Source of the DNA: Actinoplanes sandaracinus
GTDB lineage: Bacteria > Actinomycetota > Actinomycetes > Mycobacteriales > Micromonosporaceae
Assembly (NCBI RefSeq): GCF_030009775.1
Contig: NZ_JASCTH010000027.1
Span: forward strand, 1 to 64,000
Reading direction: 5' to 3'
DNA: 64,000 nucleotides
Shown here: piece after piece, positions 41,644 through 50,746 of the stretch
Numbering within the stretch: the stretch's first letter is position 1
Layout: every line of letters begins with the position of its first letter
The notes under the pieces: model-generated
What the model was told of the DNA's origin: nothing
The model's input: the letters and a program-made list of their open reading frames with translations, nothing else
Database searches by the model: none
Position numbers and translations under genes: made by a program

Positions 41644-43437
41644 TCAGCGCAGCACCTCGTCCATGTGGCCGTCGGCCCGCCAGGTGCGCAGCAGCTCGTG
41701 GAAGGCGACCGGGCCGGGCCCGTACATGAAGTTCACCGGCCGCGGGTTGCCCTCCCCGTTGTAGTAGCCGGGGGTGCACTCCGACTGGAAGGCGAAGTTC
41801 TTCGGCGCGGTCCGGAAGATCGTCGCCGCCCAGTCCTCCTCGGCCTCGGCCGTCGGCTCGATCCAGCGGGCGCCGCGATTCTCGGCCTCGCCGACGAGCG
41901 CGCCGATGTGGGTGGCCTGCTCCTGCAGCACGTGGACGAAGTTGACGGCGGCCGCGTTCTGCAGCGATCCGAGGTGGAACAGGTTCGGGAAGCCGTGACT
42001 GTAGAAGCCGTGCAGGGTGCGCGGGCCGTTGCGCCAGTGCCCGAGCAGCGGCATCCCACCGCGGCCGGCGACCGGCAGGGTGCCGGACAGCACACCGGAG
42101 ATGCCGACCTCGAAGCCGGTGGCGAAGATGACGCAGTCCACCTCGTACTCCTGCTCGCCCACCACGACCGAGGAGGCGGTCATCCGGGTGATGCCGCCGT
42201 GGTCGGCGGTGTCGACGAGCGTGACGGCGGGCCGGTTGAACGTCTCCAGGTAGAAGTCGCTGAACGTGGGCCGCTTGCACATGTACCGGTACCAGGGCTT
42301 GAGGATCTCCGCGACGGCGCGGTCCTGGACGACCGCGTCGATCCGTTCCCGGATCTCGTCCATCTTGCGGAAGTCGGCCATCTCGTCGAGGTCCTCGGCG
42401 CAGATGTTGGTGTCGACGCTGCCGGTGAGCATCTGCCGCTGCAGTTTGGCGGTCGAGGTCCAGCGGTCGTCGATCATGTCGACGTCGGCGTGACCGCCGG
42501 TGACGATGGTCAGGAAGTTCTCCATCCGCTCCCGCTGCCAGCCCGGCTGGAGCGACGCCGCCCATCGCGGATCGATGGGCCGGTTGTCGCGGACGTCCAC
42601 CGAGGACGGGGTCCGCTGGAAGACGTACAGATGCTCGGCGTCCCGGGCCAGGTGCGGGATGACCTGGACGCCGGTCGCGCCGGTGCCGACCACCGCCACC
42701 TTCCTGCCGGCCAGCTTCTCCAGGCCGCCGGTCTGGTCACCGCCGGTGTATCCGTAGTCCCAGCGGCTGGTGTGGAAGGTGTGCCCCCGATAGTCCTCGA
42801 TGCCGGGGATGCCGGGGAGCTTCGGCTGGGTCAGCGTGCCGGAGGAGATCACCACGTAGCGTGACCGGAAGTGGTCACCGCGGTCGGTGGTCACCCGCCA
42901 TTCGGCGTTCTCCTCGTCCCAGGTCAGCCCGGTCACCCGGGTGTGGAACATGGTGTCGGAGTAGAGGTCGAACTTGCGGGCGATGGCGATCGCGTGCTGC
43001 CGGATCTCCTCGCCCGGGGCGTACCGCCACTGCGGGACGTACCCGACCTCCTCCAGCAGGGGGAGGTAGACGGTCGACTCGATGTCGCAGTGGATGCCGG
43101 GGTAGCGGTTCCAGTACCAGGTGCCGCCGAAGTCGCCGCCCTCGTCGATCATGCGGATCTGCTGGACGCCGGCCTCCCGCAGCCGCGCGCCGGTGAGGAG
43201 CCCGCCGAAACCGCCGCCGATCACCACCGCCTCGACCCGGTCGGTCACCGGCTCGCGTTCGACCCGCTCGGTGTACGGATCCTTGGCGTAGTAGCCGAAC
43301 TCGCCGGCGGCCCGCCGGTATTGGGTAGCGCCGTCCGGACGGATGCGGCGGTCACGTTCCAGCCGGTAACGTCGGTGACCGGTGCGCGAAGAAGACCCAC
43401 GATCGCGTCGATGAGGCCGGCCGCGGTCGCCTCCCAC
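41644..43437 (-). CDS. flavin-dependent monooxygenase, Baeyer-Villiger type
   Basis: The ~597-aa ORF has an FAD-binding GGGFGGLLTGARLREAG, WYWNRYPGIHCDIES, the BVMO fingerprint-like GHTFHTSRWDYG, a second Rossmann motif VAVVGTGATGVQVI with VFQRTPSSVDVRDNRP, and VIFATGFEVGIS. It resembles 4-hydroxyacetophenone/ketone monooxygenases and would insert oxygen into a ketone using NADPH and FAD. The real start is unclear: conserved sequence begins near RIRPDGATQYRRAAGEF, yet no ATG or GTG lies just before it and the formal GTG at 43437 is inside the broken tetR. A deletion may have fused the two genes. Confidence 0.85.
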   Translation of the reverse strand: MGGDRGRPHRRDRGSSSRTGHRRYRLERDRRIRPDGATQYRRAAGEFGYYAKDPYTERVEREPVTDRVEAVVIGGGFGGLLTGARLREAGVQQIRMIDEGGDFGGTWYWNRYPGIHCDIESTVYLPLLEEVGYVPQWRYAPGEEIRQHAIAIARKFDLYSDTMFHTRVTGLTWDEENAEWRVTTDRGDHFRSRYVVISSGTLTQPKLPGIPGIEDYRGHTFHTSRWDYGYTGGDQTGGLEKLAGRKVAVVGTGATGVQVIPHLARDAEHLYVFQRTPSSVDVRDNRPIDPRWAASLQPGWQRERMENFLTIVTGGHADVDMIDDRWTSTAKLQRQMLTGSVDTNICAEDLDEMADFRKMDEIRERIDAVVQDRAVAEILKPWYRYMCKRPTFSDFYLETFNRPAVTLVDTADHGGITRMTASSVVVGEQEYEVDCVIFATGFEVGISGVLSGTLPVAGRGGMPLLGHWRNGPRTLHGFYSHGFPNLFHLGSLQNAAAVNFVHVLQEQATHIGALVGEAENRGARWIEPTAEAEEDWAATIFRTAPKNFAFQSECTPGYYNGEGNPRPVNFMYGPGPVAFHELLRTWRADGHMDEVLR

Positions 43438-43728
43438 GCCGGAGCGGCGGCACGTTCACGCTGCGCGCAGAAGTGCACCATCAGGGTGTAGGTCATGTGG
43501 GTGCGCTCCTGGCGCACCGCCTCGGGCAGGTCCGGAAGGCACCGCTGCAGCCCGTCGATGACCGCGTTCATCATCGCCGCGTCCCGGAACTCATCGGCGG
43601 CCAGCTCCAGCAGGCTCGGCTCAGTGATCAACTGCGCCGGCCGCCGCGAGGATCATGGCCCGGGTCTGCTCCACCTGCTCGGTCCGGGGCCGCCGCCCGC
43701 CGGTGACGGCTACTGATCGGGGGCTCAT
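43245..43728 (-). pseudogene. TetR family regulator lacking its HTH
   Basis: The minus strand gives a normal N-terminus, VTGGRRPRTEQVEQTRAMIL then AAAGAV, and after a frame change a normal TetR C-terminal part, ITEPSLLELAADEFRDAAMM, NAVIDGLQRCLPDLPEAVRQ, YTLMVHFCAQRERAAAPAWE. The whole HTH between them (about 90 residues) is missing at ~43628. The C-terminus then runs without its usual stop into the monooxygenase region. It cannot bind DNA. Confidence 0.6.
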
Positions 43729-43867
43729 CGTCGAACTCCGAGGGGGTCCATGCTCGTGCTGGCACCGCCAGGATAGGGGAAACCGGCCGCGGCCCACGGC
43801 GGCCAGGCGGCCGCCGAGGGCCGTGCACCCGGTGTGACGATGGTGGCGACGTGCCCCGGGCAACCGG

Positions 43868-44398
43868 TCAGCAGTAGCCGGACGGGCACTCCCCGCTGGC
43901 CAGCAACTCGTACTGGCGGCACTTCGAGCACCGCGGCGGATCCGGCCGCACCGGCGGCTTCGGCTTCGCGGTGCTGGCCCGGGTCGCTTTCACCGCGGTG
44001 GTCTTCGGCGCCGCCGCGGCCCGGGTCTTGCGGACCGGCGCCGGCGGGCCCGCGGCACGCATGGCGACCGCCTCGACCGCGGCGTCGAGCAGCGCGTCGT
44101 AGTTCTCGTCGATCAGCTCGGCCTGCACCGACACGAAGCAGTCCGGATCATCCGGATCCCGCACATACGCGCCGGGCATGCTGAGCGCGACCTCGTTCGC
44201 CCGGTCCTGGGCGACGGCGACGTCCACCCCGCCCGGGTGGATGTGCACCGCGATCCCGCTGCCGCCCTTGGGGCGCACCTGCAACGTCTTTCCCACCGTC
44301 TTCACGTCGGTGTTCGCCCTGCTGCGCAGTTCCAGCAGCAGACGCGCCACCGACGGAGCTGCCCCGACCCCAGCGGATTCCGTTCCGTACTCGTCCAT
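43868..44398 (-). CDS. hypothetical protein with C-terminal zinc-ribbon-like motif
   Basis: The 176-aa protein has an N-terminal helix (PSVARLLLELRSRANTDVKT), a beta region with VGKTLQVRPKGGSGIAVHIH and a VYVRDPDDPD-like loop, a Lys/Ala/Thr-rich linker and a C-terminus CSKCRQYELLASGE ending CPSGYC. The four cysteines fit a treble or zinc-ribbon motif. No family is recognised. Confidence 0.6.
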   Translation of the reverse strand: MDEYGTESAGVGAAPSVARLLLELRSRANTDVKTVGKTLQVRPKGGSGIAVHIHPGGVDVAVAQDRANEVALSMPGAYVRDPDDPDCFVSVQAELIDENYDALLDAAVEAVAMRAAGPPAPVRKTRAAAAPKTTAVKATRASTAKPKPPVRPDPPRCSKCRQYELLASGECPSGYC

Positions 44399-44537
44399 CC
44401 GACCTCCGCTCCGACGCGACCACGTGGCCCTCTATCCGTATCGACACTTTCGTGCCGACCGTGAGAGCCTGTGTCACCCTACGACGCCTCTGCGTGCCAA
44501 CTCTCATCCCCCTCGTGAGCGGCTAGGGTTGCCGATC

Positions 44538-44876
44538 GTGATGATCGCGCGCTCCCTGCTCCTGTTCGGCCTGGCCGCGGTCGCCGAGATCGGTGGGGCC
44601 TGGCTGATCTGGCAGGGCTGGCGGGAGAACCGCGGCCTCTGGTGGATCGCCGCCGGGGTGATCGCCCTCGGGGCGTACGGCTTCGTCGCCACCCTCCAGC
44701 CCGACCCCCACTTCGGCCGGATCCTGGCCGCGTACGGCGGAATCTTCGTCGCCGGTTCACTCCTCTGGGGCGTGGTGCTGGACGGGTTCCGCCCCGACCG
44801 GTGGGACCTGATCGGCGCCGGCCTCTGCCTGATCGGCGTCGCCGTGATCATGTACGCGCCCCGCGACGCCGCCTGA
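44538..44876 (+). CDS. YnfA (UPF0060) family membrane protein
   Basis: The 112-aa protein has four membrane segments and the family blocks AAVAEIGGAWLIWQGWRE, YGGIFVAGSLLWGVVLDGFR and PDRWDLIGAGLCLIGVAVI. YnfA proteins are SMR-like small membrane proteins suspected of drug efflux. Start at GTG 44538 or ATG 44541. Confidence 0.88.
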   Translation: MMIARSLLLFGLAAVAEIGGAWLIWQGWRENRGLWWIAAGVIALGAYGFVATLQPDPHFGRILAAYGGIFVAGSLLWGVVLDGFRPDRWDLIGAGLCLIGVAVIMYAPRDAA

Positions 44877-44942
44877 GACATCCACCGATCGGTGGTCCCG
44901 GCCCCCTGACGGCGCCCCGCCGGCACTCCCGGCCCGCCGTCC

Positions 44943-45023
44943 GTTACACGCTGTAACCATGACCGTTCAGCGGTGACGGGCCGCCTTCTCGTCGCGACCC
45001 GTTCTGTACCTACTAGTATGTAC
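44943..45023 (+). promoter_or_regulatory. two palindromes upstream of the tetR-MFS operon
   Basis: GTTACACGCTGTAAC (44943-44957) is an inverted repeat of 6 bp around a 3-nt centre, and GTACCTACTAGTATGTAC (45006-45023) is a near-perfect 18-bp palindrome with core TACTAGTA. The second covers the region just before the ATG at 45027 and is the best candidate operator for the TetR product. Confidence 0.55.
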
Positions 45024-45026
45024 GCC

Positions 45027-45611
45027 ATGGGTCAGACGCGTGAGGCACTCATCGAGGCGACGAAGCACCTGTTGGCCGAGGACGGCTATGGCAGTACCAG
45101 TCCGCGCGACATCCTGGCGCGCAGCGGCGCGGGGCAGGGCAGCCTGTATCACCACTTCCGCGGCAAGAGCGACCTCGCCGCCGCCGCCCTGCACGAGGTC
45201 AGCGCAGAAATGCGCACGGCGGTCGACGACCGCCTCGACGCCGCAGCGGATCCGGTGGTCGCGGTGCTGGACTGGTTGCAGGCCCCACGTGACGCGTTGC
45301 GGGGCTGCCGGTTGGGGCGCCTGGCCGCCGAACCGGCGATTGGCGAGGCGGTGATCGCCGCGCCGATCGCGGCGTACTTCCACCACGTACAGGGGCGGTT
45401 GGCTGCCCGGCTGGGCGAGGCCGCCGCAGCCGGCCGGCTGACCGACGGCATGGACCCCGGCGAGGTAGCGGCAAGCCTGGTCGCCGTGGTGCAGGGCGGC
45501 TACGTACTGGCGCGTGCCACCGACGACCCAGCGGCGATGCGCCGCGCCCAGGCCGGCGCCGCCGCGCTGCTGCGCGCCTGCTGCCGCCCCGTCGAAGGCG
45601 ACAACCGATGA
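45027..45611 (+). CDS. TetR family regulator
   Basis: The 194-aa protein has a standard HTH: REALIEATKHLLAEDGYGST, PRDILARSGAGQGSLYHHFR and GKSDLAAAALHEVSAEM, then a TetR_C domain with GCRLGRLAAEPAIGE and YVLARATDDPAAMRRAQAGA. This group often controls drug or quinone-responsive genes. ATG at 45027 is chosen because the in-frame ATG at 45018 lies inside the palindromic operator. It is the first gene of a coupled three-gene operon. Confidence 0.88.
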   Translation: MGQTREALIEATKHLLAEDGYGSTSPRDILARSGAGQGSLYHHFRGKSDLAAAALHEVSAEMRTAVDDRLDAAADPVVAVLDWLQAPRDALRGCRLGRLAAEPAIGEAVIAAPIAAYFHHVQGRLAARLGEAAAAGRLTDGMDPGEVAASLVAVVQGGYVLARATDDPAAMRRAQAGAAALLRACCRPVEGDNR

Positions 45612-45847
45612 TGATCACCACCGTGGACGCGGTGTTCGGCCGTGATGCCCGCTCGGTGTTGCCGCGGACTCGCCGGGAGGGCCCGGACGGTGGTGTTCGC
45701 CGGCGTGAGCGCGGGGGGTTCACCGTCGGCACCACCACGGTCGACCTGTCGATCCGCACCCGCCGGGTCTTCGCTCACCAGGCCGGCATCGGCTGGCGCC
45801 AGGTGCACCACCAGGCCGTCGCATCAGCCGCGGCGACCGGGCGGTGA
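45608..45847 (+). CDS. small protein of unknown function between tetR and MFS gene
   Basis: The 79-aa ORF starts with an ATG overlapping the tetR stop (ATGATGA) and ends with a TGA overlapping the MFS start (GTGA). Its codons have the expected G/C at third positions (for example FTVGTTTVDLSIRTRRVF), unlike the other frames. Tight coupling on both sides supports a real gene. No family is recognised. Confidence 0.5.
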   Translation: MMITTVDAVFGRDARSVLPRTRREGPDGGVRRRERGGFTVGTTTVDLSIRTRRVFAHQAGIGWRQVHHQAVASAAATGR

Positions 45848-47343
45848 CGCGCACCGCGCCGTTCGCGGGTGCGGCGGTGGTGGGTGCGCGGTGGCAGCCG
45901 GCGGCGTTGGCGTTGTCCACCGTCGGGTGGGGCGCGAACTCCTTCACCCCGCTGCTGGGGGCCTACCACCGCGACGCCGGGCTGTCGGCCACCGCGGGTG
46001 CGGTGCTGTTCGGGGTGTACGCCGTCGGACTGATCCCCGCCCTGCTGTGGGCCGGGCCGGCCGGCGACCGCCACGGTCATCGGCGCATCGTCATCGCGTT
46101 CGTCGCCGTGTCCGGGCTCGCGACCATCATGGTCATGGCCGGCGGGCACACGCCGGTGGTGCTGGCCGCGGGCCGGTTGCTGACCGGCGTGGCCGCCGGC
46201 GCGGTCTTCGCCACGGCCACCGCCTGGGTCACCGGCCTGTCGGCCGACGCCGGTCTGGCCGCCCGGCGGGTCAGCATAGCGCTGTCCGCCGGTTTCGGCG
46301 CCGGCCCGCTGGCCGCGGCGTTGGTGGCGACCTGGACATCCGCCCCGCTGGTCACCGCCTACCTGCCGCACTTGGCGCTGATCGTCGTCACGCTGACCTG
46401 GCTGTCCACCACCAGGCACCCCGGCACACCACCGCAGCGGCCACCGCCCACGCCGCGGCGACACCGGCTGCCCGCGATCCTTGACAGCCGGGCGTTTCGC
46501 GTCACGGTCGTGCCCATGGCGCCGTGGGTGTTCGGCTGCGCCACCACCGCCTTCGCCGCCCTACCCGCCCGGACCACGCCGCTCAGTGTCCTGGGCGCCG
46601 GGCTGGTTACCGCCGTCACCCTGGGCGCCGGCACCGCAGCACAGATGCTGGCCCGACGCCTGGACCCGAGCGCGGCCGCGCTGACCGGCCTGGGCTGCGC
46701 GGTGGCCGGGCTGACCGTCGCCGCCACCACGGTCACCGGATCGGTCTTCGTCGCCGCAGTCGCGTTGGGCGCGGCGTACGGGCTGTGCCTCAACGCCGGT
46801 CTGCGCACCACCGAACAGCTCAGCGACCCGGCACACCGCGGCGCGGGCACCGCGATGTTCCTCGCCCTGACCTACCTCGGCTTCGCCGCCCCCTGGCTGC
46901 TGATCACCGCCAGCACCATCGTGACACCCACAGCCGCCCTGCTGGGAGCCGCTGCCCTGGCCGCCGCCACCGCCGCCTGGCTACGCACCCATCACCGCCA
47001 CCCCGACCAGCCCACCACCCCCGCGCCGACCCCTAAGGACCCGCCCATGGCCGCGTTGCTGATCCTCAACTACGACGTCACCGACCCCGACGCCCTCAAT
47101 GCCTACCGCACCGCGGCCGGGCCCCTGCTCAGCGCCGCCGCCGAACGCATCGCCCTCACCACCGACACCATCGACCTGGCCGAAGCCGGCCCCGCCGGCA
47201 CCCACACCGTCATCTGGCGGTTCCCCTCGGTCGCGGCCGCTCACGCCTTTTACCACGGCAGCGCCTACCAGAGCGTGCTCGCCGACCGGCTCGCCGCCAC
47301 CACCGCGAAGGCCGCCATGATCGTCGAAACCGTGGCCGACTAA
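45844..47343 (+). CDS. MFS transporter fused to a DUF1330 domain
   Basis: The 499-aa protein has about 400 residues of major facilitator fold, with PALLWAGPAGDRHGHRRIVI as the loop 2-3 motif and paired helices on both sides of a LSTTRHPGTPPQRPPP loop. After a Pro-rich linker it ends with a ~95-residue DUF1330-type domain (LLILNYDVTDPDALNAYRTA, HTVIWRFPSVAAAHAFYHGS, AYQSVLADRLAATTAKAAMI). An AAGGA precedes an internal ATG at 47047, so the DUF1330 part could also be made separately. Regulated by the coupled TetR. Confidence 0.8.
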   Translation: MTRTAPFAGAAVVGARWQPAALALSTVGWGANSFTPLLGAYHRDAGLSATAGAVLFGVYAVGLIPALLWAGPAGDRHGHRRIVIAFVAVSGLATIMVMAGGHTPVVLAAGRLLTGVAAGAVFATATAWVTGLSADAGLAARRVSIALSAGFGAGPLAAALVATWTSAPLVTAYLPHLALIVVTLTWLSTTRHPGTPPQRPPPTPRRHRLPAILDSRAFRVTVVPMAPWVFGCATTAFAALPARTTPLSVLGAGLVTAVTLGAGTAAQMLARRLDPSAAALTGLGCAVAGLTVAATTVTGSVFVAAVALGAAYGLCLNAGLRTTEQLSDPAHRGAGTAMFLALTYLGFAAPWLLITASTIVTPTAALLGAAALAAATAAWLRTHHRHPDQPTTPAPTPKDPPMAALLILNYDVTDPDALNAYRTAAGPLLSAAAERIALTTDTIDLAEAGPAGTHTVIWRFPSVAAAHAFYHGSAYQSVLADRLAATTAKAAMIVETVAD

Positions 47344-47446
47344 CACTTCCGGACAACCGGACCGTGCGGCCGGGCCAGCTCGCCGTCGGTGCCGAAGGGT
47401 CGACCGGGCGGGTGACGACGATCGACCTGATCCCTCCTCGGAGGAT

Positions 47447-49186
47447 TCAGCGCCGCCCGTACCGTTTCGGGCCGTCGATCTTCCGTGCCGTCCGCACCCC
47501 GGCTTCGACGGCCTTGACGAAGCGGGCCTGGTCACCGCCCGTCTCGACGAATCCCACGTACACGTCGCCGTAGGCCACCACGGCGGAGTAGATACGCGTC
47601 GTGAAGTCGTGCGGAGACTCGGTCACCGACACCACCCCCGCCGAGGCGTCACCGAGAGCCGGCAGTGGCAGGCGGGTGTTGGTCCGCCATTGGTACATCT
47701 GGCTCACGTCCGGGCATGTCGTGGGAATCGCCGCGGTGCGCGCGACGGCCTCCCGGGCCGAGGCGGACCCGGCCGCGACGATGACGATCGTGAGTTGAGT
47801 GCCGCCCCGGTGTGTGAACGTCCGTGAGGCGATCGTGGCGTCGTCCGGGAATGCGGCCGGCAGGAAGTCGCACGGGCTGAAACGGCCGAGCTCATCGTCG
47901 TCGGGGGCGACGGTGTAGCCCGCGGGGAGGTCCGCCGCGGCGGGCAGGCCGCGCTCCAGTTCCACGGACGTGTAGTACTCGCCGGCGGGGGGAGGCGACG
48001 TGGCGGGCGCCGAGAGTCCCCAGGCGTGGAGCCGCTGCCGTTCCGGGCTGTCGGGGTAGTAGACGTCGAAGACCTTGGACAGCCAGCCTTTCTCGATGAT
48101 CTTCTCGATCTCGGGGATGCCGGTGAGGTCGGGCGTCGTCGCCAGGATCTGCGTGAACACGTCGCGGTAGACGAAGATCGCCCGGGCCCGTACCGGCAGC
48201 CCGGGGTAGACGATGCCGGCCCGGGTGGTGAGATCGGTGGAGGGAAGCCGCAGTTCGGTGTCCGTCCCACAGGTCCCCTGCCGCGAGGAGATGGCCCCGA
48301 TCAGGTCGACGGCCCTCTCGGCGGTCCCGACCGCCACCCGGATGGTCGGCCCGCCGCTGCCCTTGGTGAAGGTGCGATGCACGAAGGTCGCCGGAGTGCC
48401 GTAGTCGACCGGGGTCCCGTCGCACTTGGTCTCGGTGAAGAAGTCCCGGGTGTTCTCCACGGAGTCGTCGGCCGGTCGATAGCCGGCCGGGAGGTCCGCG
48501 GTGGTCATCAGCGCCCGCTCCAGATCCGTCGCGGAGGGCGGATCGTCGACCTTGTCGGCCGTCCTCGTCCCCGCCTTCACGACCTCGATGAATCGGGCCT
48601 GGTCGCCATCCGTCTCCACGAAGCCCACGTAGACGTCGCCCAGGGCTACGACGGCCGAGTATCGGCGCTGCGGGGGATGGTGCGGGGACTCGGTCACCGA
48701 GATCATCCCGGCCGAGGCGTCGCCGAGCGAGGGCACCGGCAGGGGCGAGTTCCGCCTGATGTCGTCGATGTCGGTGACGGTCGGACAGGTCCGCGGGACC
48801 GCCGCGGTTGACGCGACGGTCTCCCGGGCCGAGGTGGATCCCGACGCGACGATGTCGATCGTCAGCCGGGCCCCGCTCCGGTGCGCGTACGTCCGCGAGA
48901 CGACCGTGGTGTTGTTCGGGAAGTCGCTCGGCATGAAGGAGCACGGGTTGGAGGTGGCGAACCCCACGTCCGTGCTGCCGTCGGCGACGGTGTATCCCGC
49001 GGGCAGGTCCGCCACGGCGGGCAGGCCCCGCTCCATCTCGCTGGATGTGAAGTAGTCGTCGCCGAGGGGCGGCGACGCGGCCGGCGCCGGAACCCCCCGG
49101 GCGACGTCCCCGCCGACGGCCGTGCCCGCCGCGGCGGTCGTCAGCAGAGCCACAGCCGCGCAGGCCAGCACCCTCATTCGCCTCAT
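47447..49186 (-). CDS. secreted protein with three related sensor-like repeats
   Basis: The 579-aa product has a signal peptide (MRVLACAAVALLTTAAAGTA) and three repeats. Repeats 1 (~43-205) and 3 (~385-570) are very close: MERGLPAVADLPAGYTVADG against LERGLPAAADLPAGYTVAPD, and SLGDASAGMISVTESPH against ALGDASAGVVSVTESPH. Repeat 2 (~222-355) is diverged but keeps LERALMTTADLPAGY. The repeat resembles the extracellular domain of mycobacterial PknH-type and LpqT-like exported proteins. No membrane anchor or catalytic motif is seen. Confidence 0.7.
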   Translation of the reverse strand: MRRMRVLACAAVALLTTAAAGTAVGGDVARGVPAPAASPPLGDDYFTSSEMERGLPAVADLPAGYTVADGSTDVGFATSNPCSFMPSDFPNNTTVVSRTYAHRSGARLTIDIVASGSTSARETVASTAAVPRTCPTVTDIDDIRRNSPLPVPSLGDASAGMISVTESPHHPPQRRYSAVVALGDVYVGFVETDGDQARFIEVVKAGTRTADKVDDPPSATDLERALMTTADLPAGYRPADDSVENTRDFFTETKCDGTPVDYGTPATFVHRTFTKGSGGPTIRVAVGTAERAVDLIGAISSRQGTCGTDTELRLPSTDLTTRAGIVYPGLPVRARAIFVYRDVFTQILATTPDLTGIPEIEKIIEKGWLSKVFDVYYPDSPERQRLHAWGLSAPATSPPPAGEYYTSVELERGLPAAADLPAGYTVAPDDDELGRFSPCDFLPAAFPDDATIASRTFTHRGGTQLTIVIVAAGSASAREAVARTAAIPTTCPDVSQMYQWRTNTRLPLPALGDASAGVVSVTESPHDFTTRIYSAVVAYGDVYVGFVETGGDQARFVKAVEAGVRTARKIDGPKRYGRR

Positions 49187-49342
49187 CGGCCCAAGGTAGG
49201 CGGGCCCTCGTCAGGGGATCCGCCGATTCGCCGGAAAGCCCCCGTCAGCGGTTGTGCCGTAGAGCGCCGGCGTGCCGCGTTCGACGCTCCAGCGCGGTGG
49301 CGTGACGCTCCGCCTGGTCTCCGCGGCCGTAGGCTGCCCGGC

Positions 49343-49825
49343 ATGGCATCGTTTACCGCGGCGGAGACCGAGCGGCAGTGGGACTACGAACTGCTCTCCG
49401 ACGGCGCGGTCACCGGCTTCCGCAGCGAGGAGATGCTCGACCATGTGATCGCCGAGCTGACGAAACTCGGGTACGGCATCGCCGAGGTCACCGGCGGGAC
49501 CGGGGCCACGATGTTGCTGGAACTGCTCGAACCCATCCCGGCACACTACGACTACGCGGTCGGCAACCTCGGCGCGACGATGGGCGCGCTCCGCCATCTC
49601 GACCTCAGCGGGCGTACGGGTTGGGCGCTCGTCATCCGCCGCTTCGACGAGACGTTCGCGGCTGATCCGGAGTGGGCTCGCGGCCTGTGCGACGTGGTGA
49701 CGCGTGCGTCGTATGAGCACCTGCTGATGGGCGACCGGTTCCTGATGCTGGTGCAGAGCCCGGTCGAGCTGCCGATCGGCGTGCTCGGCGGGGAGAAGCC
49801 GACCTGGTTCACCGGCCGGCCTTGA
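49343..49825 (+). CDS. barstar-like protein
   Basis: The 160-aa protein has EEMLDHVIAELTKLGYGIAE, YDYAVGNLGATMGALRHLDL, GWALVIRRFDETFAADPEWA and GDRFLMLVQSPVE, the order and pattern of the barstar (barnase inhibitor) family. A partner ribonuclease is not in the window. The function here is therefore open. Confidence 0.6.
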   Translation: MASFTAAETERQWDYELLSDGAVTGFRSEEMLDHVIAELTKLGYGIAEVTGGTGATMLLELLEPIPAHYDYAVGNLGATMGALRHLDLSGRTGWALVIRRFDETFAADPEWARGLCDVVTRASYEHLLMGDRFLMLVQSPVELPIGVLGGEKPTWFTGRP

Positions 49826-50082
49826 GGCGGTGGATCCCGCGCCGCGAAGTGACGCCGCCGCGCAGGATCCCCGGCCGAGGTCCTCGCCCCGATGCCCGCA
49901 TCGCTGGGCACTCCAGGGCCACATCGCCAGTAGTGGTCAGCGGTCAGTGCAGGTGCTGTCGGAGTCGGTGTTGTCGCCCAGGTCGACGATCCGGGCCTAG
50001 ACGGCTCGGCAGTCGGCGGGCCCCTGTCGGCTGGTGTTGCCGGTGAACCTGCGGGACGTGACATTCGCGCCCGGCAGGCTTT

Positions 50083-50574
50083 TCAGCCGACGATCTTTTC
50101 CATGACGTCTTCGCGGCCCGCTTCCTCGGACACTACGTCCGCCGGGGCTTCGGCGCCGACGAAGCCACAACGCTGGTAGAGCCTTTCGGCGGCCTCGTTG
50201 CCTCGCATGACGGACAGCCGGAGAACCTTGGCCTGCCGCTGTCCGGCCCATTGCTCGACCGCTTGGACCAAGCGATCCCCGACGCCGCGGCCCCGAGCCG
50301 TCGGACTGACCCACATCGAGAACAACTCGACAACGCCTGGCTCATCGACAGGCACACCGCTGGCCATTCCCACCGGCTGATCGTCAAGCAGGGCGACGAC
50401 GTTGTACGAACCGGGCAGCTCCAGCCGGTCGCGCCAGCGCTCGGCCCGGTCGTTCTCGCCCTGCCAGTCCGCCAAGCGCGAACCGAACGCGTACGGCGCC
50501 TCGGCCAGGGCCGCAAGCCGTAACGTTCGCCAGATCTGCCAATCGTCAGGGCTGAGCACACGTAGTTCGATCAC
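50083..50574 (-). CDS. GNAT acetyltransferase
   Basis: The 163-aa protein has RVLSPDDWQIWRTLRLAALA, EAPYAFGSRLADWQGENDR, ELFSMWVSPTARGRGVGDRL as the acetyl-CoA loop and LRLSVMRGNEAAERLYQRCG. This is a well-formed single-domain GNAT of unknown substrate. Confidence 0.88.
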   Translation of the reverse strand: MIELRVLSPDDWQIWRTLRLAALAEAPYAFGSRLADWQGENDRAERWRDRLELPGSYNVVALLDDQPVGMASGVPVDEPGVVELFSMWVSPTARGRGVGDRLVQAVEQWAGQRQAKVLRLSVMRGNEAAERLYQRCGFVGAEAPADVVSEEAGREDVMEKIVG

Positions 50575-50746
50575 GCCGCGTGATCCTGCCGCACTGTCGC
50601 TCCACCTGCCATCGCATTTCGTCGATCGACCGCGCGCCGTCGCGGCGAGGCCGGCGGAGTGTGCGCGCTATGTGGCAGGCCGCGGCGCGAGAGGCCCGGA
50701 CGGGACGGGCATCGAAATCCCGCATCGCTGTTTATGATCTTGCCTC

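Noticed and set aside
41581..42864. 427-codon plus-strand ORF opposite the monooxygenase
   Set aside because: The minus-strand gene has two Rossmann motifs and a BVMO fingerprint; the opposite frame is Val/Leu/Asp-rich noise.
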